Part shown: piece after piece, positions 1 to 8,529 of the stretch
Layout of the letters: every line of letters begins with the position of its first letter
How positions within the stretch are numbered: position 1 is the stretch's first letter
Source of the DNA: Gammaproteobacteria bacterium UBA6724
Lineage (GTDB): Bacteria > Pseudomonadota > Gammaproteobacteria > Pseudomonadales > Azotimanducaceae
NCBI GenBank assembly: GCA_002454165.1
Contig: DKIG01000055.1
Coordinates: 1-31,997 of the forward strand
DNA length: 31,997 nucleotides
Reading direction: 5' to 3'
Translations under genes and position numbers: made by a program
The notes under the pieces: model-generated
Database searches by the model: none
What the model saw: the letters and a program-made list of their open reading frames with translations, nothing else
Told to the model about the DNA's origin: nothing

Positions 1-303
1 CCACAACCATCCTTGCTTACGCATTTCCAAGATGAGTTCCATCACATAAACGCTACGCTCTCCGTTGACTGCTTTTTCCTTGATGTTCAAGACAAAAGTT
101 CCTGACGGCTTGAGCACACGCAACAATTGTTCTGCGATAGGCAAGAACCAATCAACATATTCATTAGGGTGAATGCCACCATATACATTTTTCCGCTGGT
201 CGGCGTAAGGTGGCGATGTGACAATGAGATCAACAGAATCATTCGGGAGCAGTTTTAACTGCTCCTTGCTATCGCCAAGGTGTATGTCTGTTGTGATTTC
301 CAT
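1..303 (-). CDS. DNA methyltransferase, probable N4-cytosine type (N-terminal part)
   Basis: This is the first 101 codons of a gene that runs off the left edge, so its C-terminus is not visible. The translation carries TSPPY at about residues 29-33, the catalytic motif IV typical of N4-cytosine methyltransferases; N6-adenine enzymes more often have DPPY or NPPY. Further on, VLKPSGTFVLNIKEK is the strand after the catalytic loop seen in this Rossmann-fold family. The ATG at 303-301 is preceded by GAGGA about 11 nt upstream. The protein would methylate DNA with S-adenosylmethionine, either as part of a restriction-modification system or as an orphan. It lies about 110 bp downstream of the Fic gene on the same strand. 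No restriction enzyme is visible in the window. The family call is firm; the target base is inferred from the motif. Confidence 0.8.
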   Translation of the reverse strand, partial: MEITTDIHLGDSKEQLKLLPNDSVDLIVTSPPYADQRKNVYGGIHPNEYVDWFLPIAEQLLRVLKPSGTFVLNIKEKAVNGERSVYVMELILEMRKQGWLW

Positions 304-413
304 TCTATGCGTGCATTCCTCAAGGATCGTTGCTAAGGATGTCTGGATGATTTTATCATATTTTCACCTAAGGCGTTCAAATACAGTAGCTGTTAACCCT
401 AGTCTCTGCGTAA

Positions 414-1577
414 TTATCCTTGTCGGGCGTCGGGATATTGCGCTCTCAGAATCCCGATATTGGCGGCAATTTTTCCAGTTCCTTGATGCACAGACAATAG
501 TTCCTCAGCTATCAAATCTCTAATATCTCGCCTCACCGTGGACCTGCTCAGCCGGGCATATTCCCGCGCAATCTCAGGCGATAAAAATGGAATATCATCA
601 ATATCGTATGATACAAAAAGCGGCATCTCCAAAAGCAGTTGTCGCCTTCTTTTGAGCACTGGCCTACTCCACTTCATCTCGGCGAACTTGTCATAAACAT
701 GTTCCCGCCAGGCTCTGAGAAGCAACTCGTCAACGACGGCTTGCCAAACCTCATTGAGGCCGTCTAAAAAGCCGATGATCGCATAAGATATAAATGCAGT
801 TAAATCTCTTTCATTTTGGCACTCCCTGAGATGCGCATAGTATTCCGGTCGGGTAGTGTTGTAGTGATTGGATAGGATGTGGCAACAAATGTCGGCAACG
901 CCTCCTCTCAGCATCAGATAAAACTCAACCAACCGACCGGTGCGTCCATTGCCATCATCAAAGGGATGGATCCATTCAATATACACATGGGTCACGATGG
1001 CTTGAAGGATGCCATCCCTGAATATCTGTTTGCCAGATGCAAACCTAAACTCTGTTTGTAGCCACTGACAAAGTTGTGTCACCAACCCCTCAACCTGGTG
1101 CTTTGCTTGACCGGGCGGCGGGCATCTATAGCCCGCCACTACCCGTTGTGATTGCGCGAATTGTCCTGGTACTGCATTAAATGGCTCGGGTAAATTTTCG
1201 CCCAGCATAGAGTGATAGCGTTGTAAAAGTTCGGGGCTAATGAGTTTGGGCGAGACTGGTGCAAACACATCATTTTTGATTTTATTCATTGCTTCTATAA
1301 TATTTTTCACCTCCTGTTCTTGATAGGCTTTACTTGCCGCAAGATGCTCGCCTGCCACGATTTTTCCGATTTCCTCCTCGGTGAGCGTATTGCCTTCAAT
1401 GGCAGTGGTCGCCTGAGCACCTTTGACCAGGGCAACCTGCTTGAGGTGTTCTTTGAGCTTGGGACTGAGCGGCATCCTTGCTAGTATGTTGACCAAAACC
1501 TCGCATTGCCCTAACTGATAAATGGTTGCTTCGGATAATCGCCAATGACGGGCAAAACTCAGGTGTTCAAATGACAT
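414..1577 (-). CDS. Fic/DOC family protein (probable AMPylase) with C-terminal winged helix
   Basis: The 387-residue protein has the complete Fic motif HPFDDGNGRTGR at residues 204-215, including the catalytic His and the Asn-Gly-Arg anion-binding nest. Near the N-terminus, T57 and E61 in TTAIEGN fit the (S/T)xxxE(G/N) inhibitory helix of class II Fic proteins, which hold themselves inactive. Residues from about 335 on look like a winged helix (SRSTVRRDIRDLIAEELL), as in many Fic proteins that may bind DNA or regulate themselves. By family knowledge it would transfer AMP from ATP to a Ser, Thr or Tyr hydroxyl of a protein target, or to itself; the target is unknown. The gene is transcribed toward the methyltransferase and has a long AT-rich region upstream. 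All catalytic residues look intact. Confidence 0.93.
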   Translation of the reverse strand: MSFEHLSFARHWRLSEATIYQLGQCEVLVNILARMPLSPKLKEHLKQVALVKGAQATTAIEGNTLTEEEIGKIVAGEHLAASKAYQEQEVKNIIEAMNKIKNDVFAPVSPKLISPELLQRYHSMLGENLPEPFNAVPGQFAQSQRVVAGYRCPPPGQAKHQVEGLVTQLCQWLQTEFRFASGKQIFRDGILQAIVTHVYIEWIHPFDDGNGRTGRLVEFYLMLRGGVADICCHILSNHYNTTRPEYYAHLRECQNERDLTAFISYAIIGFLDGLNEVWQAVVDELLLRAWREHVYDKFAEMKWSRPVLKRRRQLLLEMPLFVSYDIDDIPFLSPEIAREYARLSRSTVRRDIRDLIAEELLSVHQGTGKIAANIGILRAQYPDARQG

Positions 1578-1696
1578 CTCGGCTTCCCTCCCTTAGTCAT
1601 CCAAATAGTGTGCAATATTATTTCATATTTTACACTAATTTTAAGCAGTTATATGGTCAATTTTGATGATAAGAATGGATATACGACAGGATGTAT

Positions 1697-1708
1697 AGAT
1701 AATTATCT
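1697..1708. promoter_or_regulatory. 12-nt perfect palindrome, candidate operator
   Basis: AGATAATTATCT is a perfect palindrome about 120 bp upstream of the Fic start codon. The Fic protein ends in a winged-helix-like domain, so autoregulation through such a site is possible, but that is inference. Palindromes of this size can occur by chance in AT-rich DNA. Confidence 0.25.
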
Positions 1709-1817
1709 TTTAATTCAGTTAGTTATAATATTTATAGCGGATATTTAATAAACAATAATTCAATCAATTATTGACAATTATTTGTTCAATCATTCATTCA
1801 ATTATCTATTCAACTAT

Positions 1818-1843
1818 CGGGTAATACCCGGCTCTAGGGAGCC
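1818..1843. repeat. Two adjacent small inverted repeats upstream of the dipeptidase
   Basis: CGGGTAATACCCG (1818-1830) is a near-perfect dyad with 6-nt arms, and GGCTCTAGGGAGCC (1830-1843) directly follows with 5-nt arms and a 4-nt loop. They lie 110-140 bp before the dipeptidase start. They could be a regulator site or a leader hairpin. Confidence 0.3.
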
Positions 1844-1955
1844 CATCTACGATGCCCTGCGTCATTCCCTGCCTTCTGGATGCCCACCCTGCTACCCACT
1901 GGCTTGCACCCATTCCTGGTGTATTGTCACCCTAGTGCAAATAAAGGAGACGCTG

Positions 1956-3356
1956 TTGAACAAGAATTTAATGCCTGGCTTGCTGCTCTTGTCCTTGCTT
2001 TTGGCGGTGGTGGGGACGGTGTTTTGGGTGCCAATAGCCTCAGCGGCAGGGGGCGCCGACGAAACTTCTGGCAAATATTCTGACCAGCAGGAAGCAGAGT
2101 TCCAGCAACGGGTCAGAGCTATTCTCACCGCCACGCCACTCATTGATGGACACAATGATATTCCCTGGACTTACCGAGACCGGGTTGACAATCACCTTGA
2201 GCGACTGAACCTGGCTCAGGATCTGAGCCAACTTGACTCGCCCACCCATACCGACCTGCGGCGAATAAAGGCAGGCATGCTGGGCGGGCAATTCTGGTCT
2301 GTGTACATTCCGATATCCAGACCGGGTGGTGAAGCAGGTGATACGGCGCGGGTCCTGGGGCAGATTGATCTGGTACATCGCCTGGTTGCCAAGCATCCCG
2401 ACTCTCTCAGCCTTGCCTACGATGCGGCTGATATTCGTCGCGCCCATGCCTCTGGCAGGCTCGCCTCCTTGATTGGCATAGAAGGCGGACATGCCATTGA
2501 GAATTCTTTGGCGGTGTTGCGACTCTTATACCGATCTGGGGCGCGCTATATGACGCTGACTCACGGCAAAGGCTTGCGTTGGGCGGATTCGGCGACCGAC
2601 GAGGCGAGGGTTGGCGGGCTCAGCGAATTTGGCAAGGAAGTGGTGCGGGAAATGAACCGCCTGGGGATGCTGGTTGATCTGTCCCATGTGTCGCCTGACG
2701 CCATGCACGACGCCCTGGATGTCAGTGCGGCACCGGTCATCTTCTCTCATTCCAATGCCTTTGCCATGACTCAGCACCGGCGCAATGTGCCAGATGATGT
2801 CTTGTCCCGCCTACCGGACAAGGGCGGCATAGTGATGGTTACCTTCTACCCCGCCTATGTTTCTGAAGCACTCCGGCTACATCATGAGGAGAAAGACCGG
2901 GTAGGGCAGCGACTTGAAGCAGAAACGGAAGACGAGGCGACGCGGGAGACGGGACTTAGCGCCTGGTCAGACAAGCACCCTCCTCCCCAGGCGACCCTGG
3001 CGCAGGTGGCTGACCATATTGATTATCTGCGCGCCCTTATCGGGATCCGGCATATAGGCATAGGTTCAGACTTTGATGGAATGCCGCCCGGGCCCCTTGG
3101 CTTGGAAGATGTGTCCCGCTTCCCCGCCCTCTTTGTGGAACTTCTGAAACGCGGTTACAGCGATGCAGAAATTGCCAGCATAGCCGGAGAAAACATCCTC
3201 CGGGTCATGCAGGTAGCAGTAGCGGTTGCCGCTGAGTCGGCTCATCGGGCATCTGATCTATTAATTGACGAGGTTGATGGGGTTGACGAGGTTGATGGGA
3301 TTGACGAGGTTGATGGGGTTGACGCTGTTGATGCAGTGGATGCAGCAGCGCCCTAA
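1956..3356 (+). CDS. Exported membrane dipeptidase, peptidase family M19
   Basis: I start this gene at TTG 1956, because AAAGGAGA lies 5 nt upstream and the frame then opens with a clear signal peptide (MNKNLMPGLLLLSLLLAVVG, cleaved near ASA). The mature zinc dipeptidase has the M19 ligand set in order: H66 and D68 in IDGHNDIPW, E176 in IGIEGGHA, H244 in DLSHVS, H265 in FSHSNA and D372 in GSDFDG. The family hydrolyses dipeptides, often with dehydro- or D-residues at the C-terminal position. Here it should act in the periplasm, or possibly anchored in the membrane. The last 35 residues are odd: a run built from 18-nt repeats giving (V/I)DEVDG units, with no role in the known fold. The gene converges with the CinA-like gene about 20 bp downstream. 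The family call is firm; the substrate is unknown. Confidence 0.92.
   Translation: MNKNLMPGLLLLSLLLAVVGTVFWVPIASAAGGADETSGKYSDQQEAEFQQRVRAILTATPLIDGHNDIPWTYRDRVDNHLERLNLAQDLSQLDSPTHTDLRRIKAGMLGGQFWSVYIPISRPGGEAGDTARVLGQIDLVHRLVAKHPDSLSLAYDAADIRRAHASGRLASLIGIEGGHAIENSLAVLRLLYRSGARYMTLTHGKGLRWADSATDEARVGGLSEFGKEVVREMNRLGMLVDLSHVSPDAMHDALDVSAAPVIFSHSNAFAMTQHRRNVPDDVLSRLPDKGGIVMVTFYPAYVSEALRLHHEEKDRVGQRLEAETEDEATRETGLSAWSDKHPPPQATLAQVADHIDYLRALIGIRHIGIGSDFDGMPPGPLGLEDVSRFPALFVELLKRGYSDAEIASIAGENILRVMQVAVAVAAESAHRASDLLIDEVDGVDEVDGIDEVDGVDAVDAVDAAAP
3264..3335 (+). repeat. 18-nt in-frame tandem repeat at the 3' end of the dipeptidase gene
   Basis: Three almost identical 18-nt units (ATTGACGAGGTTGATGGG and the same with initial G) run from 3264 to 3317. 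A diverged fourth follows to 3335. They encode repeated (I/V)DEVDG and make a highly acidic tail just before the stop codon. Confidence 0.9.
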
Positions 3357-3377
3357 GCTGGGCAGCCCTGCCGCTTT

Positions 3378-4169
3378 CTAGTCTTCTGTTATCGGCTCGC
3401 CGCCCATAGCAAGGATCATGGCATGTACCTCGCTCAGCATCTTGTCCAGCAACGCTTCGTCGGTGCCGCGCATCACCAGGCTAGTACCATAACCGTCCTG
3501 GCGATAGAAGGGATAACTGCCCAGGTCAAGCTCGGGGTATCTGCTCTGAATTTCTTCCAAGGGTCTGGCGACCTCCCCCTCACTCAAATAGGCAGCCACT
3601 GACCGGGAACGTATCGGTGCCCCGCCTTTGATCCTCTCTCTGGTGAAGCCAGCGACCATCCCCTGCATCACCAAGGGAACCCCTGCCATGACAAAAACAT
3701 TCTCTATCTGGAACCCCGGCGGACCACCGGTCGGATTTTCTATCAGGGAAGCGCCCTTCGGCACGCGCGCCATGCGCAATCGGGATTCCATCACCTCGGG
3801 TGGTGCTTCCCGTTGCTGGAGCATCGCTATCACATCGGGATGCATGATCAACTCAACACCAAATGCCAGGGCGATGCAGTCCGCCGTGATGTCATCGTGG
3901 GTGGGACCAATGCCGCCAGTAGTGAACACATAATCAAACTTGCGGCGACATTCATTCACCGTATTGACAATGGTCTGCTCCTGGTCAGGAATCACCCTCG
4001 CCTCCACCATCTTGACCCCCAGTTCATTGAGTGCTTCTGCCAGATAGGTGAGATTGGTGTCCTGGGTTCTGCCCGATAGGATTTCATTGCCAATAATAAT
4101 TAGGCAGCCAGTGACCTCAGCAGTGGATGCTTTTTTTGTTGGATTTTTTGTTGCTCGTTTTGTTGACAT
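3378..4169 (-). CDS. CinA-type molybdopterin-binding domain protein
   Basis: The protein has the MoaB/MogA-like fold that forms the N-terminal half of CinA. It shows IIGNEILSGRTQDTN at about residues 25-39 and TTGGIGPTHDD at 83-93, the nucleotide- or pterin-binding loops of this family. It ends near 263 residues and lacks the C-terminal nicotinamide-nucleotide amidase domain of full-length CinA, so it belongs to the short stand-alone form. The stand-alone domain is often annotated as a competence/damage-inducible or ADP-ribose pyrophosphatase-like protein; its reaction here is not certain. I prefer ATG 4169, with GGAA 8 nt upstream, over an in-frame start at 4220, because the extra 17 residues have no family character. 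The N-terminus is Lys/Thr-rich. Confidence 0.88.
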   Translation of the reverse strand: MSTKRATKNPTKKASTAEVTGCLIIIGNEILSGRTQDTNLTYLAEALNELGVKMVEARVIPDQEQTIVNTVNECRRKFDYVFTTGGIGPTHDDITADCIALAFGVELIMHPDVIAMLQQREAPPEVMESRLRMARVPKGASLIENPTGGPPGFQIENVFVMAGVPLVMQGMVAGFTRERIKGGAPIRSRSVAAYLSEGEVARPLEEIQSRYPELDLGSYPFYRQDGYGTSLVMRGTDEALLDKMLSEVHAMILAMGGEPITED

Positions 4170-4311
4170 AAGTGCGTTCCATGGCGAAAGGATATCAGTC
4201 TTTGCTGACGAATCGGGCAAGGGTCAGCCAACTTGCCTATGATACTATGCGCCTCGTCCGATTAGGGAAGGCAAGAATGGAAACCTGAATGTTTAATATA
4301 AACAAGGAGAT

Positions 4312-4392
4312 ATGATGCAAATGTCGGTCAGATTAACAGGCATCCCGCGCGGTATTTTTATGACGGTTGTCACTGTCGCCATCCTCGTATGA
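4312..4392 (+). CDS. Possible 26-residue hydrophobic peptide upstream of uvrA
   Basis: An ATG-ATG start at 4312 sits just behind AAGGAGA, one of the best Shine-Dalgarno sequences in the window. It opens a 26-codon frame ending in TGA at 4392. The peptide begins MMQMSVRLTGIPRGIF and ends with a short hydrophobic run (MTVVTVAILV). It could be a small membrane peptide, a leader peptide for uvrA, or the remnant of a longer gene. The only support is the ribosome binding site and the hydrophobic end; no homology is recognised. Confidence 0.3.
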   Translation: MMQMSVRLTGIPRGIFMTVVTVAILV

Positions 4393-4448
4393 AAATTTTA
4401 AAAATGCAAAAGCAAGTAAAACCTCCACAATAAGATAATCAATCTTCC

Positions 4449-7355
4449 ATGAAAACCGCATCAGAAGAACTGGATCACATCCATATCCGGGGCGCGCGAG
4501 AACACAATCTAAAATCCATTGAAGTCAAAATCCCAAAGCGCAAGTTAGTCGTGCTGACCGGGGTGTCCGGGTCAGGGAAATCTTCTCTGGCATTTGACAC
4601 CCTCTATGCGGAGGGCCAGCGGCGATATGTGGAGTCCCTATCCGCTTATGCGCGGCAATTCCTCGGGCAGATGGAAAAGCCCAAATACGACACCATCAGA
4701 GGTCTATCTCCCACCATATCCATTGAGCAAAAAACCGCCTCCCGCAACCCCCGGTCCACCGTGGGGACCATTACCGAGATTGCCGATTATCTGAGGGTAT
4801 TGTTTGCCCGGGTAGGCAAGCAACACTGCCACGAATGTGGTGGCGAGGTAGAGGGGCAGACGGCGCAGCGTATCGCCCAGGAATTGATGAAGTTGCCGAA
4901 AGGCTCAAGGGTGTATCTGCTGATACCTCTCTTAGTGAATCGCAAGGGGGAGCATCGGGAAATGCTGGCAGATGCGCGGCTTCGGGGATTTGTCAGGCTC
5001 AGAGTCAATGGCGATATTATCCGGAGTGATGCGATTGATGCCCTGGACAAAAGGAAGAAACACACCCTTGAAGCGGTGGTTGACCGCCTCGCCATTAAGC
5101 CCGGCATTGAGGAAAGATTAAACGAGTCGGTTGAGACTGCACTGATGCACGGCGAGGGTAGCCTCATCGCTGCAATTGAGGGCCGCAAAGATACATTATT
5201 TTCCGAAGCACTGTCTTGCGGACACTGCGGTATTTCCTTTCCGGTCCTAACGCCCCAAGCCTTCTCATTCAACAGTCCCCAGGGCATGTGCCACGAATGT
5301 AATGGCCTAGGCACCCAGGTCTCCTTTGATCCGGATCTGGTGATACCCGACAAGAATCTTTCACTCAGAGATGGCGCATTGAAACCTACCGGCAGCATTG
5401 ATGCGGACAGAAATTCAATGTCCGCCAGATACCATTATCAAGTATTCAAACAACTCAATATTCCCCTAGACAAACCCTGGCGACGGTTTTCCAAGACAAC
5501 AAAAAACACCATCCTCTACGGCACGGGAGAAACGCGCTACAAGATCAGGTGGGGCAGTCACGGCACCAGTATGAGTCGCTACGAAGGCATGCTGAATCGC
5601 ATGCTACGCCGGTTCAGAAATACCCGCTCCGAAGGGATGAAACGCTGGTATTCACAGTTCCTCGCTAAGACCCCATGCGCTGCCTGCCAGGGCATCAGGT
5701 TGAGACCGGAAAGTGCCGCCGTGCGCCTGGGCGATGCCAGCATTGTTGATGTGTCTTCCTGGACGATTGACCAGACCTATCAGTTCTTTCAGTCACTCCA
5801 ACTGCCAGGTGCGGCGGGTGAGATTGCCGCAGAAATATTAAAAGAACTATGTAACCGACTGGGGTTTCTCAATTCAGTTGGCTTATCTTATCTGTCCCTT
5901 GACCGGCCGGGACCTTCCCTGTCCGGCGGTGAATCCCAACGGATTCGGCTTGCCAGTCAGGTCGGCTCGGAGCTGTCCGGTGTCATTTACATACTTGACG
6001 AACCCAGCATCGGATTACATCAGAGAGACAATAAAAAACTGCTAGCGAGCCTCCGCCGGATGCGGGATATTGGCAACACGGTTCTGGTGGTGGAACATGA
6101 TGAGGAAACGATCCGCAGTGCCGATCATCTTGTTGACTTTGGTCCCGGGGCGGGCGTTAGAGGTGGGGAAATTGTACATAGTGGGACGCTCAAGGGCCTG
6201 GAGAAAAACCCTCGCTCCATCACCGGCAAATATCTATCCCGCCGTGCCCGCATTGAACCCGGTACCTCGCGACGGAAAAGGACGGGTAGTATTACCCTGG
6301 TCGGTGCGGCGGCAAATAATCTCAAGAACATTGATGTCGAATTCCCGCTCGGCACCATGACCGCGGTCACGGGTGTTTCTGGCGCTGGTAAGTCCACTCT
6401 GGTTAATGACATTTTATATCCTGCCCTGGCGCGACACTTTCATCATTCAACCCGGCGGATTGGCAAGCATGACCAGGTCCTGGGGCTGGAGCAGCTGGAT
6501 AAGGTAGTCGCCATTGACCAGAAACCCATTGGCAGGACGCCTAGAAGCAACCCGGTCACCTACATCAAGGTGTTTGATGAAATCCGTAGTTTCTTTTCTC
6601 TCCTGCCCAGTGCCCGGATGCGTGGCTACAAGCCGGGCAGATTCTCATTTAATGTGAAGGGTGGCCGCTGTGAAGGTTGTCACGGAGACGGCGTGAGGAA
6701 AATTGAAATGCACTTCCTTGCCGATGTGTTCGTCAAGTGTGAAGCCTGTGCCGGGCGGCGTTTCAACGATGCCACTCTGGAAGTGAAATACAAGGGCCGG
6801 TCAATCTCGGATATTCTGGCGCTCACCGTGGCAGAGGCGACCGAGCACTTTTCCGAACATCCCAAAATTATGAGTCGGTTAGAGTTGCTGATGGATGTGG
6901 GCCTTGACTATCTCCACCTGGGGCAACCCTCCACCACCCTGTCTGGCGGCGAGGCGCAGAGAATAAAACTCGCCCGAGAATTATCAAAAATTGCCACCGG
7001 CAGGACCTTCTATATTCTTGATGAGCCAACCACCGGACTGCATTTTGATGATGTGAAGAAACTGCTGAGTGTCCTCAACCGTCTGGTTGAAGCCGGCAAT
7101 ACGGTGACCATCATTGAACACAATTTGGATGTCATCAAAACCGCAGATTGGATCATTGATCTGGGTCCCGATGGAGGTCCCGCAGGCGGCAGGGTACTGG
7201 CTGTCGGTACACCAGAGCAGGTTGCCAGGGTCAGTGCTTCAGCGACGGGACACTATCTTAAACCGCTACTAGGGGCTAGTGTTGCTGGCAAGAAGGCGCG
7301 GGGTAAACAGGCACTTGTTAAAAAGGGCACCGGCAAGAAAGCCAAAGGCAAATAA
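4449..7355 (+). CDS. uvrA: UvrABC excinuclease subunit A
   Basis: UvrA finds helix-distorting DNA lesions and loads UvrB in nucleotide excision repair. The 968-residue protein has both ABC ATPase halves: Walker A TGVSGSGKSS near residue 37 and TGVSGAGKST in the second half, and signatures LSGGESQRIRLASQ and LSGGEAQRIKLAREL, each followed by an ILDEP Walker B. The CGHC...CHEC and CEGC...CEAC cysteine sets match the UvrA zinc modules, and the C-terminal module that contacts damaged DNA is intact. It ends in a Lys-rich extension of about 25 residues (GKKARGKQALVKKGTGKKAK) that many UvrA proteins lack. Length and motif order are normal. It is probably monocistronic, with a 279-bp gap before it and a convergent gene 16 bp after it. 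No clear LexA box was seen. Confidence 0.98.
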   Translation: MKTASEELDHIHIRGAREHNLKSIEVKIPKRKLVVLTGVSGSGKSSLAFDTLYAEGQRRYVESLSAYARQFLGQMEKPKYDTIRGLSPTISIEQKTASRNPRSTVGTITEIADYLRVLFARVGKQHCHECGGEVEGQTAQRIAQELMKLPKGSRVYLLIPLLVNRKGEHREMLADARLRGFVRLRVNGDIIRSDAIDALDKRKKHTLEAVVDRLAIKPGIEERLNESVETALMHGEGSLIAAIEGRKDTLFSEALSCGHCGISFPVLTPQAFSFNSPQGMCHECNGLGTQVSFDPDLVIPDKNLSLRDGALKPTGSIDADRNSMSARYHYQVFKQLNIPLDKPWRRFSKTTKNTILYGTGETRYKIRWGSHGTSMSRYEGMLNRMLRRFRNTRSEGMKRWYSQFLAKTPCAACQGIRLRPESAAVRLGDASIVDVSSWTIDQTYQFFQSLQLPGAAGEIAAEILKELCNRLGFLNSVGLSYLSLDRPGPSLSGGESQRIRLASQVGSELSGVIYILDEPSIGLHQRDNKKLLASLRRMRDIGNTVLVVEHDEETIRSADHLVDFGPGAGVRGGEIVHSGTLKGLEKNPRSITGKYLSRRARIEPGTSRRKRTGSITLVGAAANNLKNIDVEFPLGTMTAVTGVSGAGKSTLVNDILYPALARHFHHSTRRIGKHDQVLGLEQLDKVVAIDQKPIGRTPRSNPVTYIKVFDEIRSFFSLLPSARMRGYKPGRFSFNVKGGRCEGCHGDGVRKIEMHFLADVFVKCEACAGRRFNDATLEVKYKGRSISDILALTVAEATEHFSEHPKIMSRLELLMDVGLDYLHLGQPSTTLSGGEAQRIKLARELSKIATGRTFYILDEPTTGLHFDDVKKLLSVLNRLVEAGNTVTIIEHNLDVIKTADWIIDLGPDGGPAGGRVLAVGTPEQVARVSASATGHYLKPLLGASVAGKKARGKQALVKKGTGKKAKGK

Positions 7356-7371
7356 ACCGCGCACCAAATGT

Positions 7372-8529
7372 TCATGCCGTCTCCCCGAACAGCTCCCTGC
7401 CAATCAGCCAGCGGCGAATTTCCGAAGTACCCGCACCGATTTCCATAAGTTTCGCATCACGCCAGAGACGCCCGGTGGGATATTCATTCATATAGCCGTT
7501 CCCGCCCAGCATCTGTATGGCGTCGGATGCCATTTGAGTGGCTTTTTCGGCGGCATAAAGAATGCACCCGGCAGCATCCTTGCGGGTTGTTTCGCCTCGG
7601 TCGCAAGCAGCAGCCACGGCATAGGAATAGGCACGGGCTGTTGACAGGGTTACATACATATCAGCCAACTTGCCCTGCATTAACTGGAACTCGCCGATTG
7701 CCTTACCAAACTGCTTGCGCTCGTGGATATAGGGCAGGACGACATCCAGGCAGGCTTGCATAATACCAATGGAAACACCGGACAGGACAACCCGTTCATA
7801 ATCCAGACCACTCATCAGAATTTGCATCCCCTTGCCTACTTCTCCCAGGACCCGGTCTTCAGGGACGAAGCAATCCTCAAAGGTCAACTCAGCGGTGTCC
7901 GAGCCCCGCATGCCTAACTTGTCCAACTTTTCTGCCGTGCGAAAGCCGTCCATGTCGGGCGTCACAAGAAAGGCAGTGATCTTGTCGGCATCAGTCTTGG
8001 CGTAGATGATGAGCAGATCCGCGGTGGGAGCATTGGTAATCCACATCTTGTTGCCGTTCAACAGATATCCGCCCTGGGTAACCTCCGCCCTCAGCTTCAT
8101 GGAGACCACATCGGAGCCGGCACCTGACTCACTCATCGCCAGGCTACCAAGATATTCACCGCTAATCAGATGAGGTAAGTATTTGGCTTTTTGCTCGGCA
8201 TTGCCCCAGGAACGCAATTGATTCACGCACAGATTGGAATGGGCACCATAGGATAGGCCAACGGCGGCGGAGGCCCTGCTGAGCTCTTCAAGCGCAATGA
8301 TATGCTCCAGATAGCCGAGCCCTACCCCGCCATCCTGCTCCTCAACGGTGATACCGTGGAGTCCTAATTCTCCGAGGAGAGGCCAGAGATGTCGGGGGAA
8401 TTGATTATCACTGTCAATTTCAGCGGCAATCGGCGCCAGATGTTCCTGACAGAAGCCGTACACACTGTCACGAATCATCTGTGCCTCTGCCGAATGTCCG
8501 AACTGCAGGGTGGGATAGGGTGTGGTCAT
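7372..8529 (-). CDS. liuA: Isovaleryl-CoA dehydrogenase
   Basis: This FAD enzyme of the acyl-CoA dehydrogenase family oxidises isovaleryl-CoA to 3-methylcrotonyl-CoA, the third step of leucine breakdown, passing electrons to ETF. The 385-residue length fits. AMSESGAGSD (131-140) and the WITNAPTAD stretch line the FAD site, and the C-terminal GGNGYMNEYPTGRLWRDAK is typical. The catalytic base appears to be E245 in GLDYERVVL; in isovaleryl-CoA dehydrogenases the glutamate sits in this helix, whereas most other acyl-CoA dehydrogenases carry it near the C-terminus. Its ATG overlaps the liuD stop (ATGA), so the two are translationally coupled. It is the last gene of this minus-strand operon, whereas in the classical liuRABCDE order it comes first. 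Confidence 0.95.
   Translation of the reverse strand: MTTPYPTLQFGHSAEAQMIRDSVYGFCQEHLAPIAAEIDSDNQFPRHLWPLLGELGLHGITVEEQDGGVGLGYLEHIIALEELSRASAAVGLSYGAHSNLCVNQLRSWGNAEQKAKYLPHLISGEYLGSLAMSESGAGSDVVSMKLRAEVTQGGYLLNGNKMWITNAPTADLLIIYAKTDADKITAFLVTPDMDGFRTAEKLDKLGMRGSDTAELTFEDCFVPEDRVLGEVGKGMQILMSGLDYERVVLSGVSIGIMQACLDVVLPYIHERKQFGKAIGEFQLMQGKLADMYVTLSTARAYSYAVAAACDRGETTRKDAAGCILYAAEKATQMASDAIQMLGGNGYMNEYPTGRLWRDAKLMEIGAGTSEIRRWLIGRELFGETA

Larger units (their letters stand above)
1578..1955. other. AT-rich divergent intergenic region
   Basis: This stretch separates the minus-strand Fic gene from the plus-strand dipeptidase. It is far richer in A and T than its surroundings, with runs such as ATTCAATCAATTATTGACAA. 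I see a perfect 12-nt palindrome at 1697-1708, a consensus-like -35 TTGACA at 1771-1776 without a convincing -10 at the right distance, and two adjacent small inverted repeats at 1818-1843. An open frame continues upstream of the dipeptidase start (from 1782), but its translation lacks protein character. The region probably holds promoters for both flanking genes. Confidence 0.5.

Noticed and set aside
3361..3372. Bidirectional terminator between the dipeptidase and CinA-like genes
   Set aside because: GGCAG-CC-CTGCC has a loop of only 2 nt and no T-run; too weak to call.
3378..4169. Truncated CinA
   Set aside because: Stand-alone molybdopterin-binding-domain forms of this length are common; I see no remnant of the amidase domain downstream, so it is probably complete.
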